64,000 bases of DNA from an uncultured Paraburkholderia sp. (GTDB lineage Bacteria > Pseudomonadota > Gammaproteobacteria > Burkholderiales > Burkholderiaceae). This document shows, in pieces, positions 9,465 through 20,119 of this stretch. Numbering within the stretch: position 1 is the first letter of the stretch; the number at the start of each line of letters is the position of its first letter. The translations under genes were made by a program, and so were the position numbers. Below the pieces are notes generated by a model. The model did no database searches. It was not told the DNA's origin and was given only the letters and a program-made list of their open reading frames with translations. The stretch is taken from contig CALNWS010000007.1 of the NCBI GenBank assembly GCA_940747215.1, forward strand, positions 1 to 64,000, written 5' to 3'.

Positions 9465-10052
9465 TTATGGCATCATGCGCTTGAGAACCGATTTGCGATC
9501 GATCCATTGATGCTTCAGCGCACCGCCGATATGCATGGCAAGCAGCGCGTAGAGCGCATAGCCGAACCACGTGTGCAACGCGCCGAAACGGTCATGCAGG
9601 GTTTCCTTCAGCGCGGGATCGAGATGCATGATGAAGCCGATACGCGGCCACGTGAACAGATCGAACAGACGCATCGGATGCGTGGCCGCGTCTTTCCATG
9701 CCGAGTCGTGCATCCAGCCGGACAGCGGCAGCGCGATCATCAGCAGATACAGCAGAAAATGCGCGACGTGCGCCGCGACTTTTTCCCACGACGGAAACTC
9801 GCGTGGCAAAGGCGGCGGCTTGTGCGAGACGCGCCACAAGATGCGCAGAAGCGCGAGACCGAGCACCATGATGCCGATCGACTTGTGCGTGTCGACCACT
9901 GGGCGAATCCAGTCGTCGGGCCACGACTCGGCGCTCAGGCCGAGCACGACGTTGACGATAATCAGCAGCGTGATCAGCCAGTGCAGCACGATGGCCGCTC
10001 GGGTGTAGCGCGAAGGCTCCAGCGCGCTAAGAGAATCGGCGTGGGTGTTCAT
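9465..10052 (-). CDS. Cytochrome b561 family protein
   Basis: 195 aa from ATG 10052; the frame is open further upstream, but MNTHADS followed by YTRAAIVLHWLITLLIIVNV gives the usual family start. Four membrane helices are visible, with His residues in helix 1 (VLHW), before helix 2 (VDTHKS), in helix 3 (VAHFLLYLLM) and in helix 4 (ALLAMHIGGALKHQW), matching a diheme membrane cytochrome b that shuttles electrons between quinone and periplasmic partners. No lesion is seen. It is one of the few respiratory-type genes intact in the first 15 kb. Confidence 0.88.
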   Translation of the reverse strand: MNTHADSLSALEPSRYTRAAIVLHWLITLLIIVNVVLGLSAESWPDDWIRPVVDTHKSIGIMVLGLALLRILWRVSHKPPPLPREFPSWEKVAAHVAHFLLYLLMIALPLSGWMHDSAWKDAATHPMRLFDLFTWPRIGFIMHLDPALKETLHDRFGALHTWFGYALYALLAMHIGGALKHQWIDRKSVLKRMMP

Positions 10053-10193
10053 GTGGGTTCCGTCCGCAAATGCGTTGCTGCGAAAGCTGTTTGAAAATTT
10101 CGGCGACGCCGCGAGCCAGTCGAAATCACGCGGCCGCATCTGTCAAACGCCCTAGTTTGCCGGTTTATTCCACCACGCGCTTAATACTGTGTT

Positions 10194-11050
10194 TCAGAAT
10201 ATTTCGCCGGCGCAAGGATTGGCAACCGGACGCCGCGCGATCAGCGCCGTGGATTCGACCCGATCTTCGAGCCAGCCGTTGGTTGCATGCGTATCGACGA
10301 GTGCTTGCACGCGTGCGAGCAGTTCGTCGAGCCGATCGCCCAGACAATTGCGCGACAGACTCGACATCGACTGCGGCCGCTCGATCAGCGACTGTGCCGA
10401 AACACGCTGCGTCTCCACGATCGACACGCTCTCCAGCACGCAGAACGGCGACCTGTCAAGCACGATGTCGTGACTTTCCCAATCGTCGGCCTTGCGTTGC
10501 AGGCGCGCCGGGTCGCTCTGCGAGTACTCCTCCAGCAACGCGCGATAGGGCGCGAGCCACGCAATCGGCGCATCGGTCACGGCCGAAGTCGAGAACAGCG
10601 CAAGCGCGCCATAAGTGTCGGTCAATATCGGCATGACGCGTTCGCGCGCCGCGTCGAGCGCAGCCAGCCAGTGATTCGCCGTGCGTTCGTAATGCGTGCC
10701 GCTCACCCACCACTGGCCTCCATCTTCAGATCGTCCTGAAAATTGAGCAGCAGCGCCTCCGATGGCATCGTGCCGCCCGTAAAAAAGTACTTCGACATCC
10801 AGTCGCGGCCGTCTTTCACTTCGAAGTGATACGCGAGCGTGCGGTGCGCGATCTTGGCGAGCAGCAGCCCGTAGTTTTTCACGTGCTCGAACATTTCGAT
10901 CGACAGCACACGATCGAAGCCGTCACCGAGTTGCACGTGATCGAATTCGAAGTCGACGATATTGCCTGTCGCGATCGTCAGATTGTGCAAACCTCTTTCC
11001 GCCGCGAGCGCCTCGATGAACGAGCGTTGACCCTGCGAGTTCAAGAGCGC
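10194..11050 (-). pseudogene. CFA-synthase-like methyltransferase joined to a second methyltransferase end
   Basis: From about 11050 the frame reads SQGQRSFIEALAAERG, then FDRVLSIEMFEHVKNYGLLL and DWMSKYFFTGGTMPSE, typical of SAM-dependent methyltransferases of the cyclopropane-fatty-acid-synthase class. About 15 residues are missing after AHRTLA, and a frameshift occurs near 10705. The other frame continues SGTHYERTANHWLAALDA. After about 10600 it changes into an unrelated methyltransferase C-terminus (FSTSAVTDAPIAWLAPYRAL to ARVQALVDTHATNGWLED). The SAM-binding N-terminal halves of both genes are gone. The 5' end is fused in frame to a lipocalin. Confidence 0.75.
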
Positions 11051-11572
11051 CACGAGCCGCGCGAGAAGCGAGCGGGACACGTCGTCGCTCATGTCGGGCT
11101 CACGCGCGAAGATCCAGCCGAGGTTCTTGCCGGGATAACCTAGGATCGTGTAGCGGTAATCGGGATCGACGTACAGCGTGAGTTGCATCACGCGAACCGG
11201 CCAGAACAGTTGCACGCTCCACTCGCCGCCCTCCTTGCCGGGCACGGGCGTATCGAGGAACTGGTAGTGCTTTTCCGGCGAATCGAATATTTTCTTGTGC
11301 GCGTAGTACGAGTCGTCCATCTTGCCGTCCGGCCGCAATTTCCATTCCGCGCGGCTACCCAGCATGTCGCGCTCCGCAAAATACGGAATGTTCGCGATGA
11401 TGTACTAGCGGCCCATATAGCGCGGCAGATCCACGGGCACGGTCTTGAGCGGCTGACTTGCGCGCGGGTTCGGATTCGGCGGGTCGTTGAAACATCCCGC
11501 GAGCGACAACAGCACGACGGCGGCGCAGGCGGAAACAGCGACGGTAAAGGCAGTACGTGCAAAACGGCGCAT
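11051..11572 (-). pseudogene. Outer-membrane lipocalin (Blc-like), amber-interrupted and truncated
   Basis: Start ATG 11572, with a lipoprotein signal ending LLSLAGC (lipobox). The mature part follows PVDLPRYMGR, then TAG at about 11406 where the lipocalin-signature Trp (GRWY) is expected, then YIIANIPYFAERDM, YDPDYRYTILGYPG-type strands and WIFAREPDMSD. The last helix LLARL is joined in frame at about 11050 to a CFA-like methyltransferase. Blc lipocalins act at the outer membrane in lipid storage or repair. Amber codon plus truncation means not functional. Confidence 0.85.
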
Positions 11573-11924
11573 GACGAACGTCCCGGAACGTGGTGGTTAT
11601 AAACGTATTACGTTCGACGGTGCCGGATGGATGCGCTTGCCGTGCGCAGAATGTGCATTGCCCGCACGAACACTGCCGTGCAGCAATCACGCACACGCAT
11701 GCACGATTTCCGGACATTCATCACCGGCATTGCCACTCGTTTCGCGATTCGCAGCGCGACGACCCCCACAGTTGAGAATTCGCTACACTGCAAGAAAAAA
11801 ATCCCTGTGGAATAGTTGCTGTGATAGAATTATTCAATTGGCATGCTCGCGGATCGCATCAAGTAATATGAACACTTGTCGACACTTCAGTCCAACCGCT
11901 ACCGCTGCCAAACCGGAAAGCCCC

Positions 11925-12209
11925 ATGTCGCAGCCTGCGCCCAATGTTGATGAAATCGTGAGAAATATCGCCGAGAAAACCGATATGTCCACGGAAATGG
12001 TCTCGAAGCTATACGCGGATACGCTCGCCGATTATCGGCACGACGCGCGCGTGTTCGACTACGTGCCGCTCTTCGCGGCGAAGAAAGTACGCGCGACAGG
12101 CTTCGTCACGGCATCGGGCATTAGAACCTCAATAGCACTCACTGTTCGCGCTCAGGAAGCGAACAGCCTCTACACGGCAGCGCGCGGAGACTACTACCTG
12201 CCCAAATAA
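11925..12209 (+). pseudogene. DUF3562 small protein with altered C-terminus
   Basis: From ATG 11925 (GGAAAG just upstream) the protein begins MSQPAPNVDEIVRNIAEKT and continues VSKLYADTLADYRHDARVFD YVPLFAAKKVR, the DUF3562 core. The part after KKVR (ATGFVTASGIRTSIALTV onwards) does not resemble the short basic tail usual for the family and may result from an indel. DUF3562 proteins are small and of unknown function in Burkholderiaceae. It could still be translated. Confidence 0.55.
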
Positions 12210-12840
12210 GCATCCCGCATTTTTCGCACTCGTTTTAGGCGAAATGCGCCAGTTATTTTTCCCGCTGCTAGACTCTTACCGAGAATTATCAACTCGGGGA
12301 GTTGGCATGCGGATAACAATCGTGGGTGCCGGTATCGCCAGCTTGTGCGCGGCGTGGTCGCTTACAAAATAGGGACACGACATTACATTGATCGAGCAGG
12401 GCTCGATTCCCAATCCACTGGCGGCTTCCGGCGATCGTCACCGCATGATCCGCCGGGCCTATGGCGAAGCCGACAGCTACGCGCGCACCATTGCTGAAGC
12501 GTTCGATAGTTGGGATCTGCTATGGAATGACCTCGGCATATCGCATTACGCGAATTGCGGCGTGCTCGGTATTTCACAACGTGCAGGCGACGGTGCTGAA
12601 CAGTTTCGTGAATGGCTCGATCGCATGGGATTCGAGTACGAACGACTCGACGCAGGCGAAGCCGCGCAACGTTATCCCTTTCTGGACCCCGAGACGTTCC
12701 GTTACGCGTACCTCGACCACGACGGCGGCGCACTCTCTTCAGCGAACGCATTGCGCACGACATGAAAGCGTGGCTCAAGATGCGCGGCGCCGATGTGCGC
12801 ATGCATGCCAAAGTGCTCGCTGTCGATTCGCACACCGCAG

Positions 12841-12875
12841 CCGTGTGAATAGAACCGTGTGAATAGAAGATAGAA
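12841..12875. repeat. 14-bp tandem duplication in the FAD oxidoreductase
   Basis: CCGTGTGAATAGAA occurs at 12841-12854 and again at 12855-12868, followed by a partial GATAGAA. The unit contains in-frame stops and helps disrupt the gene. Confidence 0.9.
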
Positions 12876-13215
12876 GACAACACCATCGTGCGCGCCGATC
12901 GCCTCGTCGTGACTGCGGGTGCGTGGACGCTGCAACTCTTCCCCTCGCTCGCCGACAACCTCACCACCTATCGCAACGCCGTCGCTTACATGGAGCCGCC
13001 CGCCGATCTCGAGGAAGCGTGGTCGAATGCGCCGGCCATCGTCGACATTGGCGGCGATAACGACGGCTACGTGCTGCCACCGCTCGACGGCATCGGCCTG
13101 AAGTTCGGCGCAGGTGTGCACAAAACGCGCGCGCCCGATCCCGACGCGAATCGCATCGCCCGACGAAGGCGACACGCTGCGCAAGCTCTTTTCGCTGCCG
13201 TTCAAACGCATCGGC

Positions 13216-13233
13216 AAATATACGAAATATACG
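13216..13233. repeat. 9-bp tandem duplication
   Basis: AAATATACG is repeated twice, duplicating the residues K-Y-T within the decayed FAD oxidoreductase. Confidence 0.9.
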
Positions 13234-13624
13234 TATCCGAAGTAAAGACCTGCGCGTACACTTTCACGTCCGACCGGCGTTTTCTTTTCGAAGCGCTTCG
13301 GCAACACATTCGTGATTTCGGCACGCTCGGGGCACGGCTACAAGTTCGGCGCGGCCACCGGCATGCGTATTGCCGAAGCCGTCGGTTCGGGCGACGACGC
13401 CATGCTCGCGCGCTGGCTCCACGCGGAAACCTGCTGAATCGCCGCCGTCACATCGGCCGCGAGACCGTGCGGTCGCGGTGGTTTCACCGCGGTGGCTCCC
13501 AAAATTGCGCTAATAGAGTAGAGCTAACAATCGACGCGCAAATTTCTTATGCTGATGTCTGGTAGCGGCGGGCACGACCCTGCGTGCACCTGCCTGCCCA
13601 ATCAACCATTCATCAGGTAAGCCC

Positions 13625-13770
13625 ATGTCAGACCCGATCCAGGTTCGTCCCGTTACGCCCGGCGATTTCGATGCGTGGCTCCCGCTCTGGGACGCCTACA
13701 ACGCGTTCTACGGCCGCGCCGGCGAAACGGCGTTGCCGCGCGAAATCATGCACATCACGTGGAACCGTTT
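13625..13770 (+). pseudogene. GNAT acetyltransferase, N-terminal stub
   Basis: ATG 13625 opens MSDPIQVRPVTPGDFDAWLP LWDAYNAFYGRAG, typical of the beta1-alpha1 start of a GNAT N-acetyltransferase. At about 13770 the sequence becomes the antisense of the aldehyde dehydrogenase 3' end, so the acetyl-CoA-binding part is absent. A deletion between two convergent genes explains the junction. Confidence 0.75.
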
Positions 13771-15041
13771 TTATTCGCGGATGCCGAGTCGGCCTTTCTC
13801 TTGTCCCATGCCGCTCTCCTTCCAGCCGCTGAACGGCGTCGAGATGGAAAACAGTTTGTATGTGTTGATCCAGATGGTGCCCGCTTCCAGCGCGCGGGGC
13901 GGTACGGTACGCGCGCTTGTGTTCGCGCGTCCAGATTCCGGCGGCAAGGCCGAATACGCTGTTGTTCGTGTCTTTCAGCAGCAAGGCTTCGTCGTCAAAC
14001 GGCATCGCGACCAGCACTAGCCCGAAGATTTTTACTGGCAGATGCGTACATCGTTCGTGAGGCCTTCGAGAATGGTCGGCTGATAGTAGGTGCCTTCCTC
14101 GCGGCCATCGCCCACCGGACGCTCGCCGCCGCACACGAGCCGGCCGCCTTCTTCGAGACCCAGCGCAACATAGCGCTCCACCGTTTCGCGATGCGCTGCC
14201 GTAATCAGCGGACCCATCTGCGTTTCCACGTGCGACGGATCGCCCACGCGCAACTTGCGCGCGCCTTCGGCGAGACGCTTCATGAACGTGTCGTAGATGG
14301 AGCGCTGCACGAACAGACGCGAGCCCGCGATACATGCTTCGCCCGACGAACTGAAAATGCTGTACAGCACGCCATTCACGGCGTGATCGAGATCGGCGTC
14401 GTCGAACACGAATTACGCCTTTCGGCACGCCCGCTTTCTCGCGGATGCGCGCCAACGCGAGCGATACGAGCGGTGTCACTTCGGCGGGCTTCAGCACGAC
14501 GGCATTGCCGCCTGCGAGCGCGGGCGCGAGCTTTTGCGCGTCGGAAGCAATCGGCGAATTCCACGGCGTGATTGCCGCGATCACGCCGGTCGGTTTGTAC
14601 ACGCTCATCGTCAGATAGTCGCCGCGCGAGGGTGTCACTTCTTCGTCGAGCGTTTCGAGGCACGCGGCGAAATAGCGAAACGTGTTCGCCGCGCTCGCCA
14701 CCAGTACGCGCGTTTCGCCGATCGGCTTGCCGTTGTCGCGACGCTGCAATTGCGCGAGCGACTCGTGGCGCGCCATGATGAGATTTGCGATGCGATACAG
14801 GATCAGCGCGCGCTGGTGCGGCTTCAAACCGGACCAGTTAGCCTTGCGCCACGCGACCGTCCGCAGCTTCAACGGCTTCGCGCGCGTCGTCGGCGTTCGC
14901 AGTGGAGATTTCCATGTTGACCGACTGATCCGCCGGATACAGGCTTTTGTACGGGTTGCCACGTCCTTGCCGCCATTCGCCGCCGATGAAAATATCGCCG
15001 TTCGGCACGAGGCTGGTATCAAAGTGAGTCATGTCTGTCAT
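13771..15041 (-). pseudogene. Aldehyde dehydrogenase, frameshifted with internal deletion
   Basis: ATG 15041 gives MTDMTHFDTS then IFIGGEWRQG. A frameshift near 14840 moves to the frame with LILYRIANLIMARHE, TGVIAAITPWNSPI and GGNAVVLKPAEVTPL. After AGVPKGVI a stretch including the ELGGK cofactor motif is missing, and another frame gives FSSSGEACIAGSRLFV, containing the catalytic Cys region. A later break leads to [20 protein letters not shown], and the end [13 protein letters not shown] meets the truncated GNAT gene at 13770. It heads the 3' side of the catabolic operon. Confidence 0.85.
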
Positions 15042-15080
15042 TCCAGTTTGCTTCAGCTGTTCAACGGTGTGTCAGATCAC

Positions 15081-15801
15081 TCAGCGGGCCGCGCGATTGC
15101 GCAGCGCGCGGATCGCGCTATAAGCCGTCAACGCGGACTTCTTGGGGTTGTCGGACAACGGCTTGCCGCACATTTCCAGCGACATCTCGCCGAACGCGCC
15201 GCGCGCCACGATGCGATGCACGTTGCGCGTCACTGTCGGATCGGCGATCAGGCGAACCGTGGTCTGGTCGAGTCCGAGTCCGAGTCCGGCAAGCGCGATG
15301 GTCGCGGCCACATTCGCGTTCTTCGGATACAGGCGCGCCGCTTCACGCGCGCTGCCTTCGAAAATCACCTGCTCGTCGGCGAGCGCGTCCACACCGCCGA
15401 TCGCGCCGGAAAGCAGCGTGAGCGTTGCATCGCCTTCGTCGGCTGCAGCCGAAAGCGCGTCGAGCAGCATCACGTCGAAGAGCGCGCCGATCGACGCTAC
15501 CGCGCAGTCGGTGCCGGCCTTCAGCAGCGGCACGACGTGATTCACCAATGCACTATGACCTGCGCATTCGAGCGCGAAATGCGGCTGGCTGCTGAGCGCG
15601 TCGACCGAGGTCACGACGTCCACCTGCGAGCCCACCACATCGCGCACCGAAGCCATGTGGTGCTCCGGCACGATGACGTGCGACACGCGCACCGTCGGAT
15701 CGGCGGCGACCGAGCGATACACCGCCTGGGCCGATCGCGCCGAAGCCGATCATCGCGACGTCGACGGGTGCGTGGTGCCCCGCGTAGCCTGCGTCACGCA
15801 T
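15081..15801 (-). pseudogene. Aspartate dehydrogenase-like protein, single frameshift
   Basis: ATG 15801 overlaps the ThDP-enzyme stop by 8 nt. The N-terminus [12 protein letters not shown] is the NAD-binding GxGxxG. One extra C in a CCC run then shifts frame; the remainder, [10 protein letters not shown] onwards through [26 protein letters not shown] and [13 protein letters not shown] to the end, is intact. A GAGTCC hexamer repeated three times at 15270-15287 extends the GLGLGL stretch. In such operons an aspartate dehydrogenase-domain protein (NadX-like) is thought to oxidise an amino or imino acid; its real substrate here is unknown. Apart from the single indel it is well preserved. Confidence 0.82.
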
Positions 15802-17445
15802 GTTCGGGCTCCTTTTCTTTGACGGGCGGGCCTGCGAACGCCGTAGCGAACGAGCCGACCGACAGCATGTCCACTTCCACCAGCACCGGGCCAGTTTTCG
15901 CCATGCCTTCACGGATGATCGAATCGGCCTGATCGAGCGACTTGATGCGGTAATGCGTGAGCTTCAGGCTCTCGCAGAACTGCGCGAAATCCGGCTGGTG
16001 CAGGTCGACGTAGCAACGGCGGCCGCCGTATTGCGCGTCCTGAATGTTGCGGATCACGCCGTAGCACTGGTCGTTTATCAACACGATCATCACGTTGGCG
16101 TTTTCCTGCACGGCGGTCGCGAGTTCGCCGACGTTCACCATCAGGCCGCCGTCGTCGACGAGGCACACGGTTTGGCCGCGCTACCCGCGAACGCCGCGCC
16201 GATGCCCATCTGCACCTTGGCCGATGCCGCCGCCGAGCGTATGCACGCCCGCGCGCGGCGAGAAAATCTTCAGCATGCGGTTGCCCCACGTGCTGTTCGA
16301 GATCGTGACGTCGCGCACCCAGTTATAGTTGCGAACCACCGCGCGTTGCAGCGCGTCGACGAGCTGCTTGTACGGGCCGAGGTCCTTACCCACGCCGGCC
16401 ACCGCGCTTCGCGGACGGCGGCCAGATCCTGCGCGAACGCCGGGTCGATCTTCATGCGGCCTTCGAGCAGCGTCGCGAGTTTGTCGAGCACCGACGACGC
16501 ATCGCCATGAATGAACATCTTGTTGCGATAGCCGCGGTTGTCGGCGAGCGCGTCGGCGTCGATGCGATACAGCGGTTGCGGCAACGCGAGCTTGTACTTC
16601 AGCGTTTCGTTGCCGCGCAGACGCGAACCCAACACGACGAGCGCATCGCACGTTTTGTAGAAGCTTTCCACCGCCGCGTGCACGTTGAACGCGCCGAGCG
16701 TGGCCGGATGATCTTCCGGCAGTACGCCACGGCCCTGCACGCTCGTCACCACGCCGAAGCCCAGCGCGACCAGACGCTCCACGGCCTTCGTCGCGTGACA
16801 TGTGCCGCCGCCAAGCCACAGCAGCGGCCACTGGCCGTCGCGAGTTGGTCCGCCAGTTGCGCGACGCGCTGGCTGCAATGCGTGAGCGTGGTGATGTGCG
16901 GCGCGGCGAGATCGGCCGGCCATTCCACTTCCGCGGCCTGAATGTCGATCGGAATTTCGACGCTGACCGGACCGCTCGGCGCCGTTTGCGCCATGCGCAC
17001 GGCTTCGCGGATGGTCGGCAGCGCGGTCTCGACCGAACGCACGCGATACGCGGCCTTCGAGATCGACGAGAGCATCGACAACTGATCCGGCGCTTCGTGG
17101 ATATACGCGAGGTCCTGATCGAGATATTCGGTTTCGATCTGGCCCGTGACGTGCAACAGTGCCGTGCCGGCCGTCAACGCCCCGACCATCGCGCCCGCCG
17201 CATTGCCCACCGCCGTGCCCGTGCTCGTGAACGCGACGTCAAGGCCGCCCGACACGCGCGCGAGGCCGGGCCATGTTCACTGCACCCGCTTCGCCGCGTG
17301 CGCCGACGTAGCAGATCCTGCCGCGATTGTGGATCGCGTCGAGGATCGGCATGTTGTGGATCGAGATCACGCCGAATGCGGTTTGAACGCCGCATTGCTC
17401 GAGAAAAGCGGCGATCAGCTCGCCAACGGTGGTTTTATTAGACAT
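15794..17445 (-). pseudogene. Thiamine-diphosphate enzyme (acetolactate synthase/decarboxylase family), broken
   Basis: Starts MSNKTTVGELIAAFLEQCGV at 17445, overlapping the upstream SDR stop by 8 nt. Readable blocks in changing frames are SIHNMPILDAI, GTAVGNAAGAMVGALTAGTA, a central domain ATKAVERLVALGFGV and VLGSRLRG, and the ThDP site CLVDDGGLMVNVGELATAVQ with NDQCYGVIRNIQ. Frameshifts fall near 17265, 16850, 16400 and 16190, so no complete product is possible. Members decarboxylate 2-oxo acids; the context with dehydrogenases and a Rieske oxygenase suggests an aromatic or amino-acid derived oxo acid. Confidence 0.83.
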
Positions 17446-18248
17446 GTCGTGCAACGCTTCCAGAAACATCGATGTGAGCGCCTGTCGTGTAGGACGACAG
17501 CGTCGTAGCCAGATAAAAGAGCGCTTGAGCGGCTTCTTCGGGTTTGCCGAAGCGGCCTAGCGGAATGTTTTTCTTGCGCGCCAGCTCGGCGGTCCAGTCT
17601 TCCCAGCTCTGGCCCGGCTGCGCTTTTTTCGCGAAGCGGCAGCGCCATTGACCCGATTAGACGATGCCGATCAGAATCGAATTCACGCGAACACGCTGCG
17701 GCGCGAGTTCCACCGCGAGCGACTTGATGAGGTTCTGCACGCCCGCGCGCGCCGACGAAGTCGCCACCATGTGCGGCTCCGGCTGCAGCGCAAGCAGCGA
17801 ATTCACGCAGACGATCGACGCGGTTTTATCCACGGCGGCGTCGCGCAGCATCGGCAGGAAGGCGCGCGTGGGGCTCAGCACGCTGAAGTAATTCATATCG
17901 AGTTCTTCGCGCCAAGCGTCGTCGGTCGTATCGGCGAACGTGGAGACGCGGCCCTGGCCTGTGTTGTTCACGAGCATGTCGGTGCGTCCGAAACGCGCCT
18001 GCACGGCCTGCGCGAATGCGCTCACTTCCGTCGGCGTCGAGCACGTTGCAGGTGCGCGCGAGCAGCTGCGCCTGCGGCACCTTGTCTTTCAGCGACGCCT
18101 CCGCTTTCGCGAGACGTTCGCTGTCGTCGCGGCCGCAGATCGCGACCGATGCGCCTGCGCGGAGAAACAGTTCGGCAGTGGCGAGGCCAATGCCGGACGA
18201 GCCGCCCGTCACAACCGCTACCTGTCCGGTCAAATCGATTTGAATCAT
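17438..18248 (-). pseudogene. Short-chain dehydrogenase, frameshift plus nonsense
   Basis: ATG 18248 overlaps the IclR stop (ATGA). The N-terminus VAVVTGGSSGIGLATAELFL is intact, and a frameshift falls near 18030. The second frame gives MLVNNTGQG and VCVNSLLALQPEPHMVATS followed by SARAG. In this member the YxxxK Tyr region reads VATSSARAG, so the catalytic residues look altered. A TAA sits where Glu is expected after ILIGIV, and the tail GKPEEAAQALFYLATTLSSY ends at 17438. The overlapping start and stop signals suggest translational coupling within the operon. Confidence 0.8.
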
Positions 18249-19132
18249 CAGAGCCCCAATGCCTTAATGTAATTGCTGCCCGCGTTTGGGCCACTTTTCG
18301 GCCGATAGTTGAGCCGCTGCGAGAGTTCGTCGGCCGCGCGGCGCACCTTGTCGATCAGGCCGCTGTCGAGCAGCGACGCCTCGATCTCGTGGCGCGGAAT
18401 CGTCGTCGTGATGACGGCGACGATGCCGCCCGTGTCGTTGCGAACCGGCGCGCTCACCACCGAAATGCCGCGTTCGAACGACGACTCGCTGATCGCAAAA
18501 CCGCGTTGCGCGTCGTCGCGAATCCGCTCGTACAGAGCGTCGAGCGAAGCCGGCGTCTGTTTCGTGAAGCGTTCGAGTTCGGGCTCGGGATAGAGCTTCT
18601 TCAGGTCGTCGAGTGTGAGGTCGCCCATCAGCACCTGGCCGTGCGTGGTTGCATGCGCGGGCAGACGCGTGCCGACGTTCACTTTCACCGAACTGAAAAT
18701 CGGCGCATGGCTTTGTGCCTTTGCGACGAAAACAACATCACGTCCGTCGCGAATCACGATATGACTCGTAAGACCGGTGTCGTCGCGCAATGCCTCGATG
18801 ATCGGCAAACCGAGGTCGGTCAGTTCGAGCGAGCTCAGATATTCGAAGCCAAGGCGCAGCACGGCGACGCCCAAGCGATAGTTGCGATCCTTATCCGCGC
18901 GCTCGAGAAAGCCGAGCGATTCGAGCGTTTGCAGCAGACGGAAGACGGTGGTGCGCGGAATCTTCAGACGACGCGACAGTTCCGGCGCGCCGAGCGCCGG
19001 TTCGCGCGGTGAGAACTCGGTGAGAATCTTCAAACCGCGTTCCAGACCGGGCACGCGATAACCTGATTCGCCGCTCGTGTCGTTGCGCTCTTCGTCCGCG
19101 TCGCGCTCGGCGTTGATCGTGTCGGGCGTCAT
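18248..19132 (-). CDS. IclR-family transcriptional regulator
   Basis: Intact 294-aa protein. An N-terminal winged helix-turn-helix (LERGLKILTEFS, LSRRLKIPRTTVFRLLQTLE) is followed by the IclR effector domain (SHIVIRDGRDVVFVAKAQ, LPAHATTHGQVLMGDLT, FAISESSFERGISVVSAPVR). It overlaps the next gene by ATGA at 18248 and the 67-aa gene upstream by four bases, so it is co-transcribed with the catabolic operon and probably controls it in response to an aromatic or related acid. One of only two intact members of the operon; a regulator without its targets. Confidence 0.93.
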   Translation of the reverse strand: MTPDTINAERDADEERNDTSGESGYRVPGLERGLKILTEFSPREPALGAPELSRRLKIPRTTVFRLLQTLESLGFLERADKDRNYRLGVAVLRLGFEYLSSLELTDLGLPIIEALRDDTGLTSHIVIRDGRDVVFVAKAQSHAPIFSSVKVNVGTRLPAHATTHGQVLMGDLTLDDLKKLYPEPELERFTKQTPASLDALYERIRDDAQRGFAISESSFERGISVVSAPVRNDTGGIVAVITTTIPRHEIEASLLDSGLIDKVRRAADELSQRLNYRPKSGPNAGSNYIKALGL

Positions 19133-19332
19133 TCGTTGGCTCCGTTGTCCGTCGCGCCGACGTAGCGCATCTGCGCGCGGCGGTACTTTGGATCGTAGTC
19201 AGCTTGGAACTTCAGCGCGTCCCAGTCGTAGCGGCGCGTTTCGAGGCGCGCCACGCAGCCGTCAAGCCATTGTGCAAAGCTTGCATCCGCGGGTTGGTCC
19301 CACGATTTGCGTTCGATATCGGCGTCCGCCAT
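19129..19332 (-). CDS. Small hypothetical protein, 67 aa, in oxygenase operon
   Basis: ATG 19332 is preceded by GAAAGGAGAAAGAG, a good Shine-Dalgarno. The protein (MADADIERKSWDQPADASFA then QWLDGCVARLETRRYDWDAL) is hydrophilic, with a single Cys and many aromatic residues. Its stop overlaps the IclR start. I do not recognise a family; the position suggests an accessory factor for the oxygenase system. Confidence 0.7.
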   Translation of the reverse strand: MADADIERKSWDQPADASFAQWLDGCVARLETRRYDWDALKFQADYDPKYRRAQMRYVGATDNGANE

Positions 19333-19358
19333 CTCTTTCTCCTTTCGATTCGACAAGA

Positions 19359-20119
19359 TCAATTCATCACGAAGCCGCCGTTCAAAGGCAGCAACTGGCC
19401 CGTCACGAAACGCGCGGCATCGGACAGCAGGAACAGCACGAGACCCGTCACGTCGTCGGGCACCTGAGCGCGTGGGAACGCGCGGCCTTGCAGGTAATAC
19501 TGATGACGCTCGGCGGGCACATACGCCGTCGCTTCGACTTCGGTGAGGCCCGGCGCGATCGCGTTGACCGTCACGTTGTGCGCGCCGAATTCGCGCGCGA
19601 GCGAACGTGTCATCAAAATCACGGCGCCCTTGCTCGCGACGTAGGCGAGCAGTTTCGGCGCGCCCCACACCGCCATGTCCGACGCGATGTTGACGATGCT
19701 GCCGCGCCCCGCTTCGCGCAGATACGGCAGCCCGGCGGCACTCATAAGCCAGGTGCCGCGCACGTTGACGTTCATCACGGCGTCCCACGTCTCTACCGAC
19801 AACTCGTCGGCGAACTTGCCGCCCGAGTTGGTGATGGTCGCGTTGTTGATCAGTGCGTCGAGGCCGCCGAGTTCGGCCGCGCCCTGTTGCGCGAATTGAG
19901 TGATGCTCGCGGGATCGGCGAGATCGAGCGGCAGATACGTCGCGGCAAATCCTTCTTTAGCGAGCGACGCGGCGAGTGCCTTGCCTTCTTCGTGCAGCAC
20001 ATCGCCGAACACGACGCGCGCACCGGCTTGCACCAGCGCGCGGCCGCACCGAGACCGCGCACGCCGCCCGTCACGAGGACGCGCCGGCCAGAGAGAGCGA
20101 CGGACGCTTCGTTATGCAT
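19359..20119 (-). pseudogene. Short-chain dehydrogenase, N-terminal frameshift
   Basis: ATG 20119 overlaps the oxygenase stop by 8 nt and starts MHNEASVALSGRRVLVTGGV RGLGAA. A small deletion then shifts frame, and the rest is intact from QAGARVVFGDVLHEEG through ALINNATITNSGG, IVNIASDMAVWG and YVASKGA (YxxxK) to GQLLPLNGGFVMN. An internal start would lack the cofactor-binding glycine motif. In aromatic pathways such an SDR usually dehydrogenates the cis-diol made by the Rieske oxygenase; here that is inferred from position. Confidence 0.82.

Larger units (their letters stand above)
12307..13436 (+). pseudogene. FAD-dependent amine/amino-acid oxidoreductase (DAO family), broken
   Basis: Begins MRITIVGAGIASLCAAWSLT, the GxGxxG Rossmann motif. 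A TAG follows at codon 22 where Gln is expected (TK-GHDITLIEQG). The frame continues through HRMIRRAYGEAD and frameshifts near 12740. A 14-bp tandem duplication (12841-12868) brings a further stop, and another frame resumes ADRLVVTAGAWT, YVLPPLDGIGLKFG and, after another shift, SGHGYKFGAATGMRIAEAV near the C-terminus. A 9-bp in-frame duplication lies at 13216-13233. The layout matches sarcosine-oxidase/solA-like enzymes; the substrate is unknown. Confidence 0.82.
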
